In this document: piece by piece, positions 17,283-25,617 of the stretch | Position numbering within the stretch: the stretch's first letter is position 1 | Layout of the letters: each line of letters starts with the position of its first letter | DNA from: an uncultured Clostridia bacterium | Lineage (GTDB): Bacteria; Bacillota; Clostridia; Christensenellales; Aristaeellaceae | DNA length: 49,902 nucleotides | Direction of reading: 5' to 3' | Assembly (NCBI GenBank): GCA_945928315.1 | Contig: CAMENN010000006.1 | Span: forward strand, 1-49,902 | Notes under the pieces: generated by a model | The model's input: only the letters and a program-made list of their open reading frames with translations | Database searches by the model: none | Told to the model about the DNA's origin: nothing | Made by a program: the position numbers and the translations under genes

Positions 17283-18616
17283 GCTCCCTTCCCGCCGGTC
17301 AGCGCCAGGAGGACGAACCGGCCGAGGAGCACTGCCGCGAGGATTGCCAGCGTGCCCGCAGCCGTTCCGGCCGGATCGAGCGCTACAGGGACCGGAACCT
17401 CGACCTTCTCAAAGCTGATGTATTCCCGGCGGGTCTGGCGGACATAGGCGTCGTCCACCTGCCGGATCTGCGCGGCGATCGTCTGCAGGCGCGCCTGCAT
17501 CGCGCGGATCATCTCATCCGCCTTCTGCTCCGCCTCCGGCCGCGGCGCTGCGCCCGCAAGCTTCCCGCTGACATAGCGGTCATACGCGATGACGGCCTGC
17601 ACCTGTGCCGCCTCCCCAAGCTTTTCATCCGCGTGCGCGGCGAAATCGTCCATGCCCGTCTGCGTCCGGGACATGTAGTAGCCCCCGTCCGCGTCCGCCG
17701 TGGGAATCATCACGACGGCGCTCATCGCCTCGTCATACAGGCGGATGGCTTCGCTGTCCACCCGGCTGGCGGCGACGGCGCGGTCATAGCGCAGCGTGTT
17801 CATGCGGATCTTGTAGTCGAGCATCGCCAGCAGCCCCTCGCGGTCGCGGGCGATGCCGTTTTCCAGCAGATAGGCGGAGAGATTGGCGACGTCGTACTGC
17901 ACAAAGCGGTCGAGCTGCCGGTACAGCGAGGAAAAGCTCAGCGCGCCGTACGAGAAGTTCTTGTTCTCCTTGAGCCGGTCGTTCACGAAGCGCGCAAGCT
18001 GATTCGCCTTGATGCGGATCAGCTCGAGCTGCATGAGATCATCGTCCGCCTCGAAGAACGCATCGGACACGTCGAGCACCGTCTGCTTGTCCGTATAGCG
18101 GCTGTAAAAGACGTCCTTGTACGCCTTGCACACGAGCGAGAGCATCGCCTCCGCGCTGCGGCCCGGCAGGTGCAGGCGGTCATTCAGGGTGATCGTGTAG
18201 GCCGTGCAGATGAACGTGCGCTCGCCGCTGACGCTCGCCTCGCTGGCAGGCCGGATGACCAGGCAATCCGCCAGTTCCTGCGGCTCCGCCCGCCCCGTCA
18301 GGCCCGCATAGGCGATGGCCCGCTCCATGACCTCGCTGCTCTTGATCTCATACAGGCTCAGGCGCGCGCCGTTGGGGGCAAGCCCCTGCGCCGCCTGCTC
18401 ATATTGCAGGGACAGCGTGACATGCGCCGTATCCCGCGACGCAGCCAGATGGAGGCAGGACAGCGCGAGCGCAATCAGCAGCGCGCAGCCCATCAGAGCC
18501 GCGCACTGTCGCTTTGCCCAGTCCCGCGTGCCGCGCAGCGCAAGCGTTATCCTGCCCGCGCGCTCCGCGGGCGCCCTGCCGCGTCCACGGGAAATCCGCC
18601 TTTCCTTCGCGTCCAT
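17279..18616 (-). CDS. Wzz-like polysaccharide chain-length protein (copy 2 of a tandem pair)
   Basis: A 445-residue protein of the same layout as its neighbour: a basic cytoplasmic tail (MDAKERRISRGRGR), first helix near 40-58 (ALMGCALLIALALSCLHLAA), a long outer domain, and last helix near 415-438. The region after helix 1 (VTLSLQYEQAAQGLAPNGARLSLYEIKSSEVMERAI) parallels IRYANSG..GYAPNGEPIDVGEIYGAQVISGVI in copy 1, so the two are diverged duplicates. No kinase motif is present. GGAGG stands 5 bases before the ATG at 18614-18616. Having two co-polymerases may tune chain length or form a hetero-oligomer; that is inference. Confidence 0.76.
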   Translation of the reverse strand: MDAKERRISRGRGRAPAERAGRITLALRGTRDWAKRQCAALMGCALLIALALSCLHLAASRDTAHVTLSLQYEQAAQGLAPNGARLSLYEIKSSEVMERAIAYAGLTGRAEPQELADCLVIRPASEASVSGERTFICTAYTITLNDRLHLPGRSAEAMLSLVCKAYKDVFYSRYTDKQTVLDVSDAFFEADDDLMQLELIRIKANQLARFVNDRLKENKNFSYGALSFSSLYRQLDRFVQYDVANLSAYLLENGIARDREGLLAMLDYKIRMNTLRYDRAVAASRVDSEAIRLYDEAMSAVVMIPTADADGGYYMSRTQTGMDDFAAHADEKLGEAAQVQAVIAYDRYVSGKLAGAAPRPEAEQKADEMIRAMQARLQTIAAQIRQVDDAYVRQTRREYISFEKVEVPVPVALDPAGTAAGTLAILAAVLLGRFVLLALTGGKGA

Positions 18617-18638
18617 GCCGTCCTCCGTACAGCGCCGG

Positions 18639-19520
18639 TCAGTACCTGTTCACGTCGATGACCACAAGCTCCGGCAGGTTGAAGATGCGCGGCACCCGGC
18701 CCGAATGCCCCAGCCCGCGGCTGACGATCAGCTCCGCGCCGTTGTCAAGGGCATGCTGCCCGCCGTCATAGACCGGCAGCAGTCCCTCCTCCGCGCTGTA
18801 CAGCCCGCCCAGCGCCGGCAGGCGCACAATGCCGCCGTGCGTATGCCCCGCCACGCCCAGATCGAAGGCATAGGCATCCAGCGTGCCGGGAAAGAGCGTC
18901 GGCACATGGGCCATCACCACGCGAAGACCCGCATGCTCCGCGTCCAGCGTCTCCATGCAGGCCCGGCCGCCGTAGCGCTCAAACCCCTCGCCGTAGCCCG
19001 ACACGCCGACGATCTCCACCGTGTCCGCGCCCAGCTGCACCGTCTGCGCGCGGTTGCGCAGCACGGTCACGCCGGTCTGCGCAAAGAGCTCCGGCAGCTG
19101 CGCGTCGCCCCCGAGGAACGTCATCTCGTCCTCATGGTTGCCCATCACCGCGAAGGACGGGGCGATCTGCGCCAGCGCGCGGCACAGCGCGAGCATGCCG
19201 TCATAGCCGTCCGTGCCATAGGTCACCAGATCGCCGCCCAGCAGGATGGCATCCGGGGCAAGCGCCGCGACATCCGCGATCAGCCCGGCGTTATCCCCGC
19301 CGTATTCCCGAAGATGCAGGTCGGTCAAAAGCACAAAGCGGACGTTTTGGCTCACATCCGCATTGATTACCTGATAGAACGTCACCTCATAGGTGCGCCC
19401 CGCCCGGACAGCAGAGGCCAGCGCGATGCCGCCCAGCATCGCCGCCGCGAGCAGCAGCGTGACGAGCGCGGCCGCAAGCGTTCCGCCCCTGCCGTGTGCA
19501 GCCTCTCCCCGTCCGTTCAT
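18639..19520 (-). CDS. Membrane-anchored metallophosphoesterase
   Basis: A calcineurin-like phosphoesterase of about 293 residues. The metal-binding motifs are all present in order: LTDLHL (DxH), LGGDLV (GD), MGNHED (GNHE), VVMAHVP, and VAGHTHGG (GHxH). An N-terminal hydrophobic helix (LAAALVTLLLAAAMLGGIALA) should hold the domain outside the membrane, as in YkuE/YaeI-type phosphodiesterases. I use the ATG at 19518-19520, with GGAAGGG upstream, although the frame is open to 19592 and into the preceding gene. Within a polysaccharide operon it may recycle undecaprenyl- or CDP-linked phosphates; this role is inferred. Confidence 0.87.
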   Translation of the reverse strand: MNGRGEAAHGRGGTLAAALVTLLLAAAMLGGIALASAVRAGRTYEVTFYQVINADVSQNVRFVLLTDLHLREYGGDNAGLIADVAALAPDAILLGGDLVTYGTDGYDGMLALCRALAQIAPSFAVMGNHEDEMTFLGGDAQLPELFAQTGVTVLRNRAQTVQLGADTVEIVGVSGYGEGFERYGGRACMETLDAEHAGLRVVMAHVPTLFPGTLDAYAFDLGVAGHTHGGIVRLPALGGLYSAEEGLLPVYDGGQHALDNGAELIVSRGLGHSGRVPRIFNLPELVVIDVNRY

Positions 19521-19554
19521 ACAGCGCGCCCTTCCCTCCCGTATCCATCGCCCA

Positions 19555-20730
19555 TCAGGCGACAAAGGGCCTTTCGGTCTCTTCGATTTCACGATCCTCC
19601 GGCGCGCATTCCTCCTGCGTGTACAGCGCGAGGGTCCGCCGCGTCATCTGCTCCCAGCTGAACCGAGCACGGGCATACGCCGCCGTGCATGCCCGGTACG
19701 CCTGAACTGTCTCCGGCTCATCGCACAGCGTCTGAAGCGCTGCACGCAGCGCGTCCACGCTCCCGCGCGCAAAGGTGACGCCATAACGCCCGACCACCTC
19801 CGCGCATTCCGGAATATCCGACGTGACGCAGCAGCTGCCGCAGCTCAGCGCCTCCAGCAGGCTCAGCGGCATCCCCTCCGAATAGGAGGGCAGCACGAAC
19901 ACATAGGCGTTGGTGTACAGCTCATCGAGCATCTCGCCCTCCGCAAAGCCGGTGAACACGATGCGTTCGTTCTGCGCAGCCCGTTCCCGGAGCATCCGCA
20001 CATAGCCGGGACAGTCCGCACCGTCCCCGGCGATGACCAGGCGCTTGTCCGTCTGCAGGCCGCAATAGGCGTCGATCAGATCGTCCACGCCCTTGCCCGG
20101 CTCGATGCGCCCGAGATAGAGGATATAGGAGCCCGCGTCCAGCCCAAACCGGCTGCGGATCAGCCGCGGCTTGCGGCGCACGGGCGGGTTCACGCCGTTG
20201 GGAATGTACACGGTCCGGCGGCCGTAGCGCTCCAGAAAGTACGCCTGCATATGGCGGCTGAGCACGATGATCTCATCGGCAAAGCGGACAGCCACGCACT
20301 CGCCCAGGCGCATATACCAGCCGCCAAGACCGCTTTTCCACTTTTCGCGCCGGTGATCGAGCCCGTGCACGGTGCAGATGCAGCGCTTGCCCATCAGCCT
20401 GGGCAGCCAGAGCATCGCGCTGGGGCCCTCCGCGTGAAAGTGCACCACGTCGTACGGTCCGAACGCAGCGCAAACAGCCGCGGCGACGGACGAAGTCACC
20501 GCGGCGATGCCCCTGCGACCGATGGTGATCGCGGAGCGCAGCTCCATGCCCCGCCAGTGAGCGGGCGGCGTCGCGCCACCCTTCCCGCTGCGGCGGTTAT
20601 AGCAGACCACCCGGTGCCCAAGGCCGCACAGGCGCGCGCCCAGCTCCCCGACGACGACCTCGACGCCGCCCTCGCGGGAGGGGATGCGCTTATGCCCGAT
20701 CATGGCGATGCGCAGGTGATCTTTCTTCAT
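19555..20730 (-). CDS. DUF1972-type glycosyltransferase family 4 (first gene of the polysaccharide operon)
   Basis: A 391-residue GT-B enzyme. The N-terminal IAMIGHKRIPSREGGVEVVV is the DUF1972 motif seen in rhamnosyl-type transferases of capsule loci. HGLDHRREKWK and ADEIIVLSRHMQAYF lie in the acceptor half; ILYLGRIEPGKGVDDLIDAY and the E-x7-E region SEGMPLSLLEALSCGSCC mark the donor half. It likely adds the second sugar to the lipid carrier; no priming phosphoglycosyltransferase is found in this operon, so priming must be encoded elsewhere. AAAGGAAC lies upstream of the ATG, and the operon promoter is about 110 bases further back. Confidence 0.9.
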   Translation of the reverse strand: MKKDHLRIAMIGHKRIPSREGGVEVVVGELGARLCGLGHRVVCYNRRSGKGGATPPAHWRGMELRSAITIGRRGIAAVTSSVAAAVCAAFGPYDVVHFHAEGPSAMLWLPRLMGKRCICTVHGLDHRREKWKSGLGGWYMRLGECVAVRFADEIIVLSRHMQAYFLERYGRRTVYIPNGVNPPVRRKPRLIRSRFGLDAGSYILYLGRIEPGKGVDDLIDAYCGLQTDKRLVIAGDGADCPGYVRMLRERAAQNERIVFTGFAEGEMLDELYTNAYVFVLPSYSEGMPLSLLEALSCGSCCVTSDIPECAEVVGRYGVTFARGSVDALRAALQTLCDEPETVQAYRACTAAYARARFSWEQMTRRTLALYTQEECAPEDREIEETERPFVA

Positions 20731-20840
20731 GACTTCCGTTCCTTTCAGCGCAGCAGCCCGGCGCCCGGCGGAGTCCTCCTTAGGTAAAAGCAGTGCAATT
20801 TGTGTTGAAAAAACCGACCATTTCCATCAATTCTGTTTTC

Positions 20841-20869
20841 AGTATATCACATCACCTTTCTGTTTGCAA
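20841..20869 (-). promoter_or_regulatory. Promoter of the polysaccharide operon
   Basis: Minus strand: -35 TTGCAA (20864-20869), 17-base spacer, -10 TATACT (20841-20846), about 110 bases before the first gene. The 300-base gap 20731-21040 is strikingly AT-rich compared with everything around it, and holds this promoter but no gene I can see. Confidence 0.75.
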
Positions 20870-21040
20870 CCGGTTTCCTGTATGTTTTTTCCAGAAATTT
20901 TCTTCTTTTTCAAATTCTCGCATCTGATATATCTATAAGTATTGTATATATCATTTTAGGACGTATCCAAATACCGGGTGAAAGACCGGTCGATGGGCAT
21001 CCGCGAAGCCCGGCTTTCCAGCGCAGCCGCATCCAGCCGC

Positions 21041-22195
21041 CTATCGCTGCACATCCTCCCACAGAATGATCTGCGGTGCGTCGCTTCTGTCCGGCCCCTT
21101 GCTTGCGGGATCGAGCAATCTGCCTGTCTGAGCGTTCACGACAAGCCTGCGGTAGTGCAGTGAATTGGTGTAGTTGGGCACATTCACCGGCTCTGTCGCC
21201 ATGTCGGGCGAATCATAGTATTCGCACTCAACCACCCAGGACGGGAACAGAATGTAGTGTTCCAAATCGTGCTGCTTGTCCGGATATGCGGCGTAGCCAA
21301 ACTGTACACCGTATACCTCCCGGATGCAGCCCGCTTCAATCAGGGCGGCAATGCCCGGCTTGACATCATCGAAGCTGCAGAGCGGAATGTCCTCCGCGAG
21401 CACGCCCTTCTCCGCAAACAGATGCGCTGCAAAGCCGTAGCTGTTCTCCGACTCCACATGGAGGATGTAGTATTGCGCCTCGCGTCCGCCCTCATGCCGG
21501 TATGCCGTATCCGGACCGACCGACGAGGACGCGAAGGTATACCCGGCATTGGTCAGGACCGGAAGGTCCCGAATGATCTGCTGCCCGCAGAAGCTGTACA
21601 CGTCCTGCTCCCTCACCGGCTCGCCGCGTTGATTCACGAGGGTCAGAACCGTCAGACCGCGCGCAGGCCGGAAATCATAGAAGCCGTATGCGCCGAACTG
21701 TGAATAGATGTCCCGGATCGCCTCATGGAGCACATCAAAGGCTTCCCCCGCTGTCATCGCGCTGTTACGCACATAAACAGCGTCCCAATCCACATCCTCC
21801 AGACGGATGAATCGCTCCTCGTCCCGGTACTTCAGGTTGATTTCGCTCTCCCTGAGCGCGTAATGGTAGTTGTGCGTCAGCATCGTGTAGGAATCATCGG
21901 AATGGGCGGCGTTCATGGGCCATGCGCTCCTCTGGGGCGCATACGCATCGCCATACGCCGAGGAAAGCGCCGGATACCACGTCACCGAAAGAACCGGAGC
22001 CTTCAGCGCACGCGGAACCTCCACGGCACAGTCCACCGCAACCTTCCCGCCCGCCAGCGTGTCAAAGCTGTCCGTCCACCGGTCAGGCGTGCAGGCGAAA
22101 AGCTCACAGACCGACAACTCCGGTTCGGCCAGAGGCGATGCCGGCAGCAGAAAAACAGCGGCCAATACACAGAGCAGAAAAACCCGTCTCTTCAT
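21041..22195 (-). CDS. Exported protein of unknown function in an ECF sigma operon
   Basis: A 384-residue protein with a Sec signal peptide (MKRRVFLLCVLAAVFLLPASPLA). The mature part is hydrophilic with many aromatic residues; visible stretches include YHYALRESEINLKYRDEERF and SWVVECEYYDSPDMATEPV, and no catalytic motif stands out. It resembles the DUF6034-like exported proteins that accompany clostridial ECF sigma systems, but that assignment is tentative. GGAGG lies 6 bases before the chosen ATG (22193-22195). It is the third gene after sigma and anti-sigma factor, with a 38-base gap, and is probably a regulon member or a sensor partner. Confidence 0.7.
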   Translation of the reverse strand: MKRRVFLLCVLAAVFLLPASPLAEPELSVCELFACTPDRWTDSFDTLAGGKVAVDCAVEVPRALKAPVLSVTWYPALSSAYGDAYAPQRSAWPMNAAHSDDSYTMLTHNYHYALRESEINLKYRDEERFIRLEDVDWDAVYVRNSAMTAGEAFDVLHEAIRDIYSQFGAYGFYDFRPARGLTVLTLVNQRGEPVREQDVYSFCGQQIIRDLPVLTNAGYTFASSSVGPDTAYRHEGGREAQYYILHVESENSYGFAAHLFAEKGVLAEDIPLCSFDDVKPGIAALIEAGCIREVYGVQFGYAAYPDKQHDLEHYILFPSWVVECEYYDSPDMATEPVNVPNYTNSLHYRRLVVNAQTGRLLDPASKGPDRSDAPQIILWEDVQR

Positions 22196-22233
22196 GGTAC
22201 TCCTCCATTCTCTCATCATCCCGCACCCGCCGC

Positions 22234-23511
22234 TCACCGCATGAGCACGATGTCCTCGCTTTCACGCTGCCGCGTTTCCCCGGTGTACGCAATCCCGGAG
22301 CCGGTCGGGCGCAGCGTCATGCTGCTGCAGCTCTCCGGCAGGTCATAACGAATCCGGACGAAGAACTGCCCGTCCGCGTTCACGCCGTATGCGCCGTCGA
22401 GATTGCGGTACTCCACACCGTCCGCGACGAGCATGTAGCTCCCGATATACGGCAGGTCCATCGGATGTCCGCCGTCCGCACCGGCCATAAACGCCGCCGC
22501 CCACTCCGGCGCGTCAAAGACCACCTCGCCGCTCACATCCACATCGGAGATGCGGACCGTCGCCGCGGCGCTGTATGCGCTGGTCGTCACCGCGCCCGTG
22601 CGCGTCTCGGTCCGCCCGTTCAGCGTCACCGTGAAGGGCAGGCGCAGGATGCCGCGGTTCTCCGGCGTGGCGACGTGCGCCCAGTAGACGTTCTCCTCGT
22701 CCTGGCAGTAGACGCTTGCGCCGTAGAGGATGGACAGCTCGATTTCGATGTCGCCGTCCGGCACGAAGCCCTCCGGCATTTCAACCTCCTGGAAGCCCTG
22801 AATCGTATAGCTGTCGGTCACCGTCTCGCCGCTGTCCAGTATGGTGAGCGGCTCGCCGTCCATGTCCGCGCCGTCGCCCACGCACATGCTTTCCCGGCCG
22901 ATGTAGCCCACGGGATGACCGGCAAAGAAGGTCACATAGCGCCGCTGCGCGTCCTCATCGGCGTTGGTGTAGTGCCCGACGTACCGGCCCTCCTCCTGCA
23001 TATCCCAGCTGTCAAAGCCGGTCGGCATGCCCTCGCCCTGGTACCAGGCGAGCGGCGCGTTCGTCGTCAGCGTGTAGGCATAGTAGAGCTTGTTCCCGTC
23101 GAAGTAGGACTGGTTCAGCGTCAGGCTAAAGCGGCGCCCGTAGAGGTTTGCCAGCATCGCATCGCGCACCGTCTGCGGCTGCGCAGAGATGTCGGGTGCG
23201 GACGGCGCCTGCGCCGACTGCGTGTCGTTCCCGGTAACGGAGGCATCCTCGAGCTTTTCAAGGCGAACGGCGCTCTGCTCATTCTGCTGATCGTTCACAG
23301 CCTGGCCAAACACGCCCAGACCGGCGGCAATCGCCGCGCCGCCGAGGGCCAGCAGCATCACAATCGCGGCCACCAGCACAACAGAGATTCTTCTTTTCAC
23401 GGCATTTTCATCCTTTCTGATCGCCCGAAGCACCGCCTGCCGGCGCTCCGGGGAAAAATCGGCTTCGGAGAGGCAGGCTTTCAGGGCATCCCCCAGCTTG
23501 CGTTCATCCAC
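22234..23511 (-). CDS. Membrane anti-sigma factor (DUF4179-like)
   Basis: A 425-residue single-pass protein. The N-terminal 40 residues (MDERKLGDALKACLSEADFSPE) form a short cytoplasmic sigma-binding region, followed by one helix near 42-65 (ISVVLVAAIVMLLALGGAAIAAG) and a large extracellular part. The segments YFDGNKLYYAYTLTTNAPL and the C-terminal TLRPTG...GETRQRESEDI fit the DUF4179/DUF5643-like sensor modules of Bacillota anti-sigma factors. Its GTG start overlaps the sigma stop by 8 bases, which couples their synthesis. It should hold the sigma factor at the membrane until an outside signal releases it; the signal is unknown. Confidence 0.82.
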   Translation of the reverse strand: MDERKLGDALKACLSEADFSPERRQAVLRAIRKDENAVKRRISVVLVAAIVMLLALGGAAIAAGLGVFGQAVNDQQNEQSAVRLEKLEDASVTGNDTQSAQAPSAPDISAQPQTVRDAMLANLYGRRFSLTLNQSYFDGNKLYYAYTLTTNAPLAWYQGEGMPTGFDSWDMQEEGRYVGHYTNADEDAQRRYVTFFAGHPVGYIGRESMCVGDGADMDGEPLTILDSGETVTDSYTIQGFQEVEMPEGFVPDGDIEIELSILYGASVYCQDEENVYWAHVATPENRGILRLPFTVTLNGRTETRTGAVTTSAYSAAATVRISDVDVSGEVVFDAPEWAAAFMAGADGGHPMDLPYIGSYMLVADGVEYRNLDGAYGVNADGQFFVRIRYDLPESCSSMTLRPTGSGIAYTGETRQRESEDIVLMR

Positions 23512-24022
23512 GGAAATCTCCCCTTTCCAGCTTTCTTTTGAGCAGCTGCCGGGCCTTTTGAAGCCTGCGGTAGCCGCTCGACGGCGTCAGGCGCAGCGCC
23601 TGCGCGATGTCGCCCATGGACATGTCCTGATAGTAGCGCAGCAGGATGATCTCCCGATACGCGTCCGGCAGGGACTGCACGGCGGCGTAGAGCTGCCCGG
23701 CCGTCCCACCGCTCTGCGGCGCGGGCAGCGCCAGCTCCTCGACGGGCACGCGCCTGTCCACAAGCCGGAACCACTTCGAGCGCTGCTGATCGCGGCAGAG
23801 ATTGACGGCGATGCGCGTCAGCCACGCCTTCTCGCTCCCGCCCCGGAAGCGGCCCCGATGCTGATAGGCCCGGATGAACGTCTCCTGCACGACGTCCTGC
23901 GCCAGATGCGCATCGCGCAGCAGCGCCGTGCAGGTGCCCGCCAGCATCGGGCCATAGTCCTCCATCCACCTCACGAGCTCCGCCTCCGCGGCCTCCCCCG
24001 GTTCCCAGGGTTTGCCTGTCAC
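23504..24022 (-). CDS. ECF-type RNA polymerase sigma factor
   Basis: A 172-residue sigma-70 family protein with regions 2 and 4 only. Region 2 has DAHLAQDVVQETFIRAYQH and WLTRIAVNLCRDQQR; region 4 has LPDAYREIILLRYYQDMSMGD and the helix-turn-helix RLTPSSGYRRLQKARQLLKR. The Gly-Tyr in PSSGYRR replaces the more usual pattern SSV(K/R)SRL, so its -35 recognition may differ. The start is GTG at 24020-24022 with a perfect AGGAGG. It heads an operon with its anti-sigma factor. The upstream 200 bases show no obvious AAC-type -35 that I can identify with confidence. Confidence 0.93.
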   Translation of the reverse strand: MTGKPWEPGEAAEAELVRWMEDYGPMLAGTCTALLRDAHLAQDVVQETFIRAYQHRGRFRGGSEKAWLTRIAVNLCRDQQRSKWFRLVDRRVPVEELALPAPQSGGTAGQLYAAVQSLPDAYREIILLRYYQDMSMGDIAQALRLTPSSGYRRLQKARQLLKRKLERGDFRG

Positions 24023-24149
24023 GTTCTCTCACCTCCTCATTCCACAGACGGAAAAACCGGCGGATTTTCGCGCGCCTTTTCAAAAACGCCGGGGAATTTT
24101 CCTTTCTCTGCGGATGTGCCTCCGCAGCCCTGAAACCTGACATCCCGCA

Positions 24150-24178
24150 TGGACTTTCCCGGCAGCTTTTGCTATAAT
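24150..24178 (+). promoter_or_regulatory. Promoter of the MATE gene
   Basis: A perfect -10 TATAAT (24173-24178) with an extended TG element (TGCTATAAT) and a weak -35 TGGACT (24150-24155) at 17-base spacing. The start codon follows about 50 bases on. Confidence 0.7.
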
Positions 24179-24228
24179 GGGTCTGCTCTGTGCCAAGCAG
24201 CGCGCATCACCTCCGGGAGGGCCTGACC

Positions 24229-25554
24229 GTGAAGGAAATCAACCTGACAAGCGGTTCCATCTTTCAAAAGCTCGTCCGCTTTTCACTGCCCATGATCGCA
24301 GGAAACCTGCTTCAGCAGGTCTACAACCTCGTCGATACGCTGATCGTCGGCCGCTGCCTCGGCGCAAACGCGCTGGCGTCCGTCGGCTCGGCCTATACGC
24401 TGATGACGTTCATCACGTCGATCCTCATCGGCCTGTGCATGGGCAGCGGCGCGTTCTTCTCCGCGGATTACGGCGCGGGCGACACGCCCCGGCTGCGCGG
24501 GGACATCCGGCTGTCGTTCCTGTTCATCGCGGCGGTAGCGGCTCTGCTCTGCGCGCTCATCTATCCGGGCATGCCGCTGATTCTCCGGCTTCTGCAGACG
24601 CCGCCGGAGCTGCTTGCGCTCACCCGCGCCTATGTCCGGGTGGTGTTCGCGGGCATCCCGTTCGTCTTCCTGTACAACTTCTTCGCGTACCTGCTTCGCT
24701 CGATGGGCAATTCGGTCGCGCCGCTCGCCCTTCTGGCGGTCTCGTCCGCCGCCAACATCGTGCTCGACCTCGCGTTCGTCCTGGGGCTTCGCATGGGCGT
24801 GGGCGGCGCAGCGCTGGCGACCGTCATCGCGCAGGGGCTCTCGGGCATCGGGCTGATGCTCTATGCGCTCATCCGCCTGCCCGTGCTGCGCGAGGCCGCG
24901 CGGCATGCGCCTGCGCGCCGGGGCCGCCTTGCGGAGATCATCGCCTGTGACGTGGCGACGGGCATTCAGCAGTCCGTGATGAACTTCGGCATCCTGATGA
25001 TTCAGGGGCTGGTCAACAGCTTCGGCGCGGGCGTGATGGCGTCCTTCGCCGCCGCGGTGAAGATCGACACGCTCGCCTACATGCCGGCACAGGAGTTCGG
25101 CAACGCCTATTCGCTCTTCGTCTCGCAGAACCACGGCGCGGGCAAGCGGGAGCGCATCCGCACGGGCACGCGCATGTCGTTTGCGGCCTCGGCGGTCTTC
25201 TGCGCGGCGGTATCGGTGCTGATCTGCTGCTTTGCGGAGCGGCTGATGGGGCTCTTCGTCGATGCCGGTGAAGCCGCGATCATCGCGGAGGGCGCGCGCT
25301 ATCTGCGCATCGAGGGCGCGATGTATGTGGGCATCGGCGTTCTGTTCCTGTGGTACGGCTATTTCCGGGGCGTCGGAAGGCCGCAGGTGTCCCTGCTACT
25401 GACCGTCATCTCGCTCGGCACGCGTGTCGCGCTCTCCTACGCCCTCGCCCCGCGCACGAATTGGGGCGTGCTCGTCATCTGGTGGGCCATCCCCATCGGC
25501 TGGGTGCTCGCGGATGTGACGGGCCTTGCGCTCTACCGGCGGGGGTGCGCGTGA
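24229..25554 (+). CDS. MATE family efflux transporter
   Basis: A 441-residue, 12-helix antiporter of the multidrug and toxic compound extrusion family. Both halves show family features: IFQKLVRFSLPMIAGNLLQQVYNLVDTLIVGR in the first, and IQQSVMNFGILMIQGLVNSFG with PAQEFGNAYSLFVSQNHGAGK in the second. It would export cationic compounds using Na+ or H+. I choose the GTG at 24229 because GGGAGG is 8 bases upstream and homology begins at once; an ATG 13 codons earlier lacks a ribosome site and falls near the promoter. It is a single-gene unit ended by a bidirectional terminator. Substrate unknown. Confidence 0.92.
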   Translation: MKEINLTSGSIFQKLVRFSLPMIAGNLLQQVYNLVDTLIVGRCLGANALASVGSAYTLMTFITSILIGLCMGSGAFFSADYGAGDTPRLRGDIRLSFLFIAAVAALLCALIYPGMPLILRLLQTPPELLALTRAYVRVVFAGIPFVFLYNFFAYLLRSMGNSVAPLALLAVSSAANIVLDLAFVLGLRMGVGGAALATVIAQGLSGIGLMLYALIRLPVLREAARHAPARRGRLAEIIACDVATGIQQSVMNFGILMIQGLVNSFGAGVMASFAAAVKIDTLAYMPAQEFGNAYSLFVSQNHGAGKRERIRTGTRMSFAASAVFCAAVSVLICCFAERLMGLFVDAGEAAIIAEGARYLRIEGAMYVGIGVLFLWYGYFRGVGRPQVSLLLTVISLGTRVALSYALAPRTNWGVLVIWWAIPIGWVLADVTGLALYRRGCA

Positions 25555-25575
25555 TGCCGGCTCCAAAAAACAAAG

Positions 25576-25609
25576 CAGCCTGCTGTTTGCTTCAACAGCA
25601 GGCTGTTTT
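25576..25609. terminator. Bidirectional terminator between convergent genes
   Basis: A perfect 12-bp stem (CAGCCTGCTGTT/AACAGCAGGCTG, 6-base loop) followed by TTTT on the plus strand; a run of A before it serves the minus strand as a U run. It separates the MATE gene from the patatin gene. Confidence 0.92.
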
Positions 25610-25617
25610 CAATTGGT

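Noticed and set aside
13002-17447. Plus-strand open frames of 500-640 codons opposite the flippase, transferase and Wzz-like genes
   Set aside because: Arg/His/Gln-rich shadow frames of real minus-strand genes with signature motifs.
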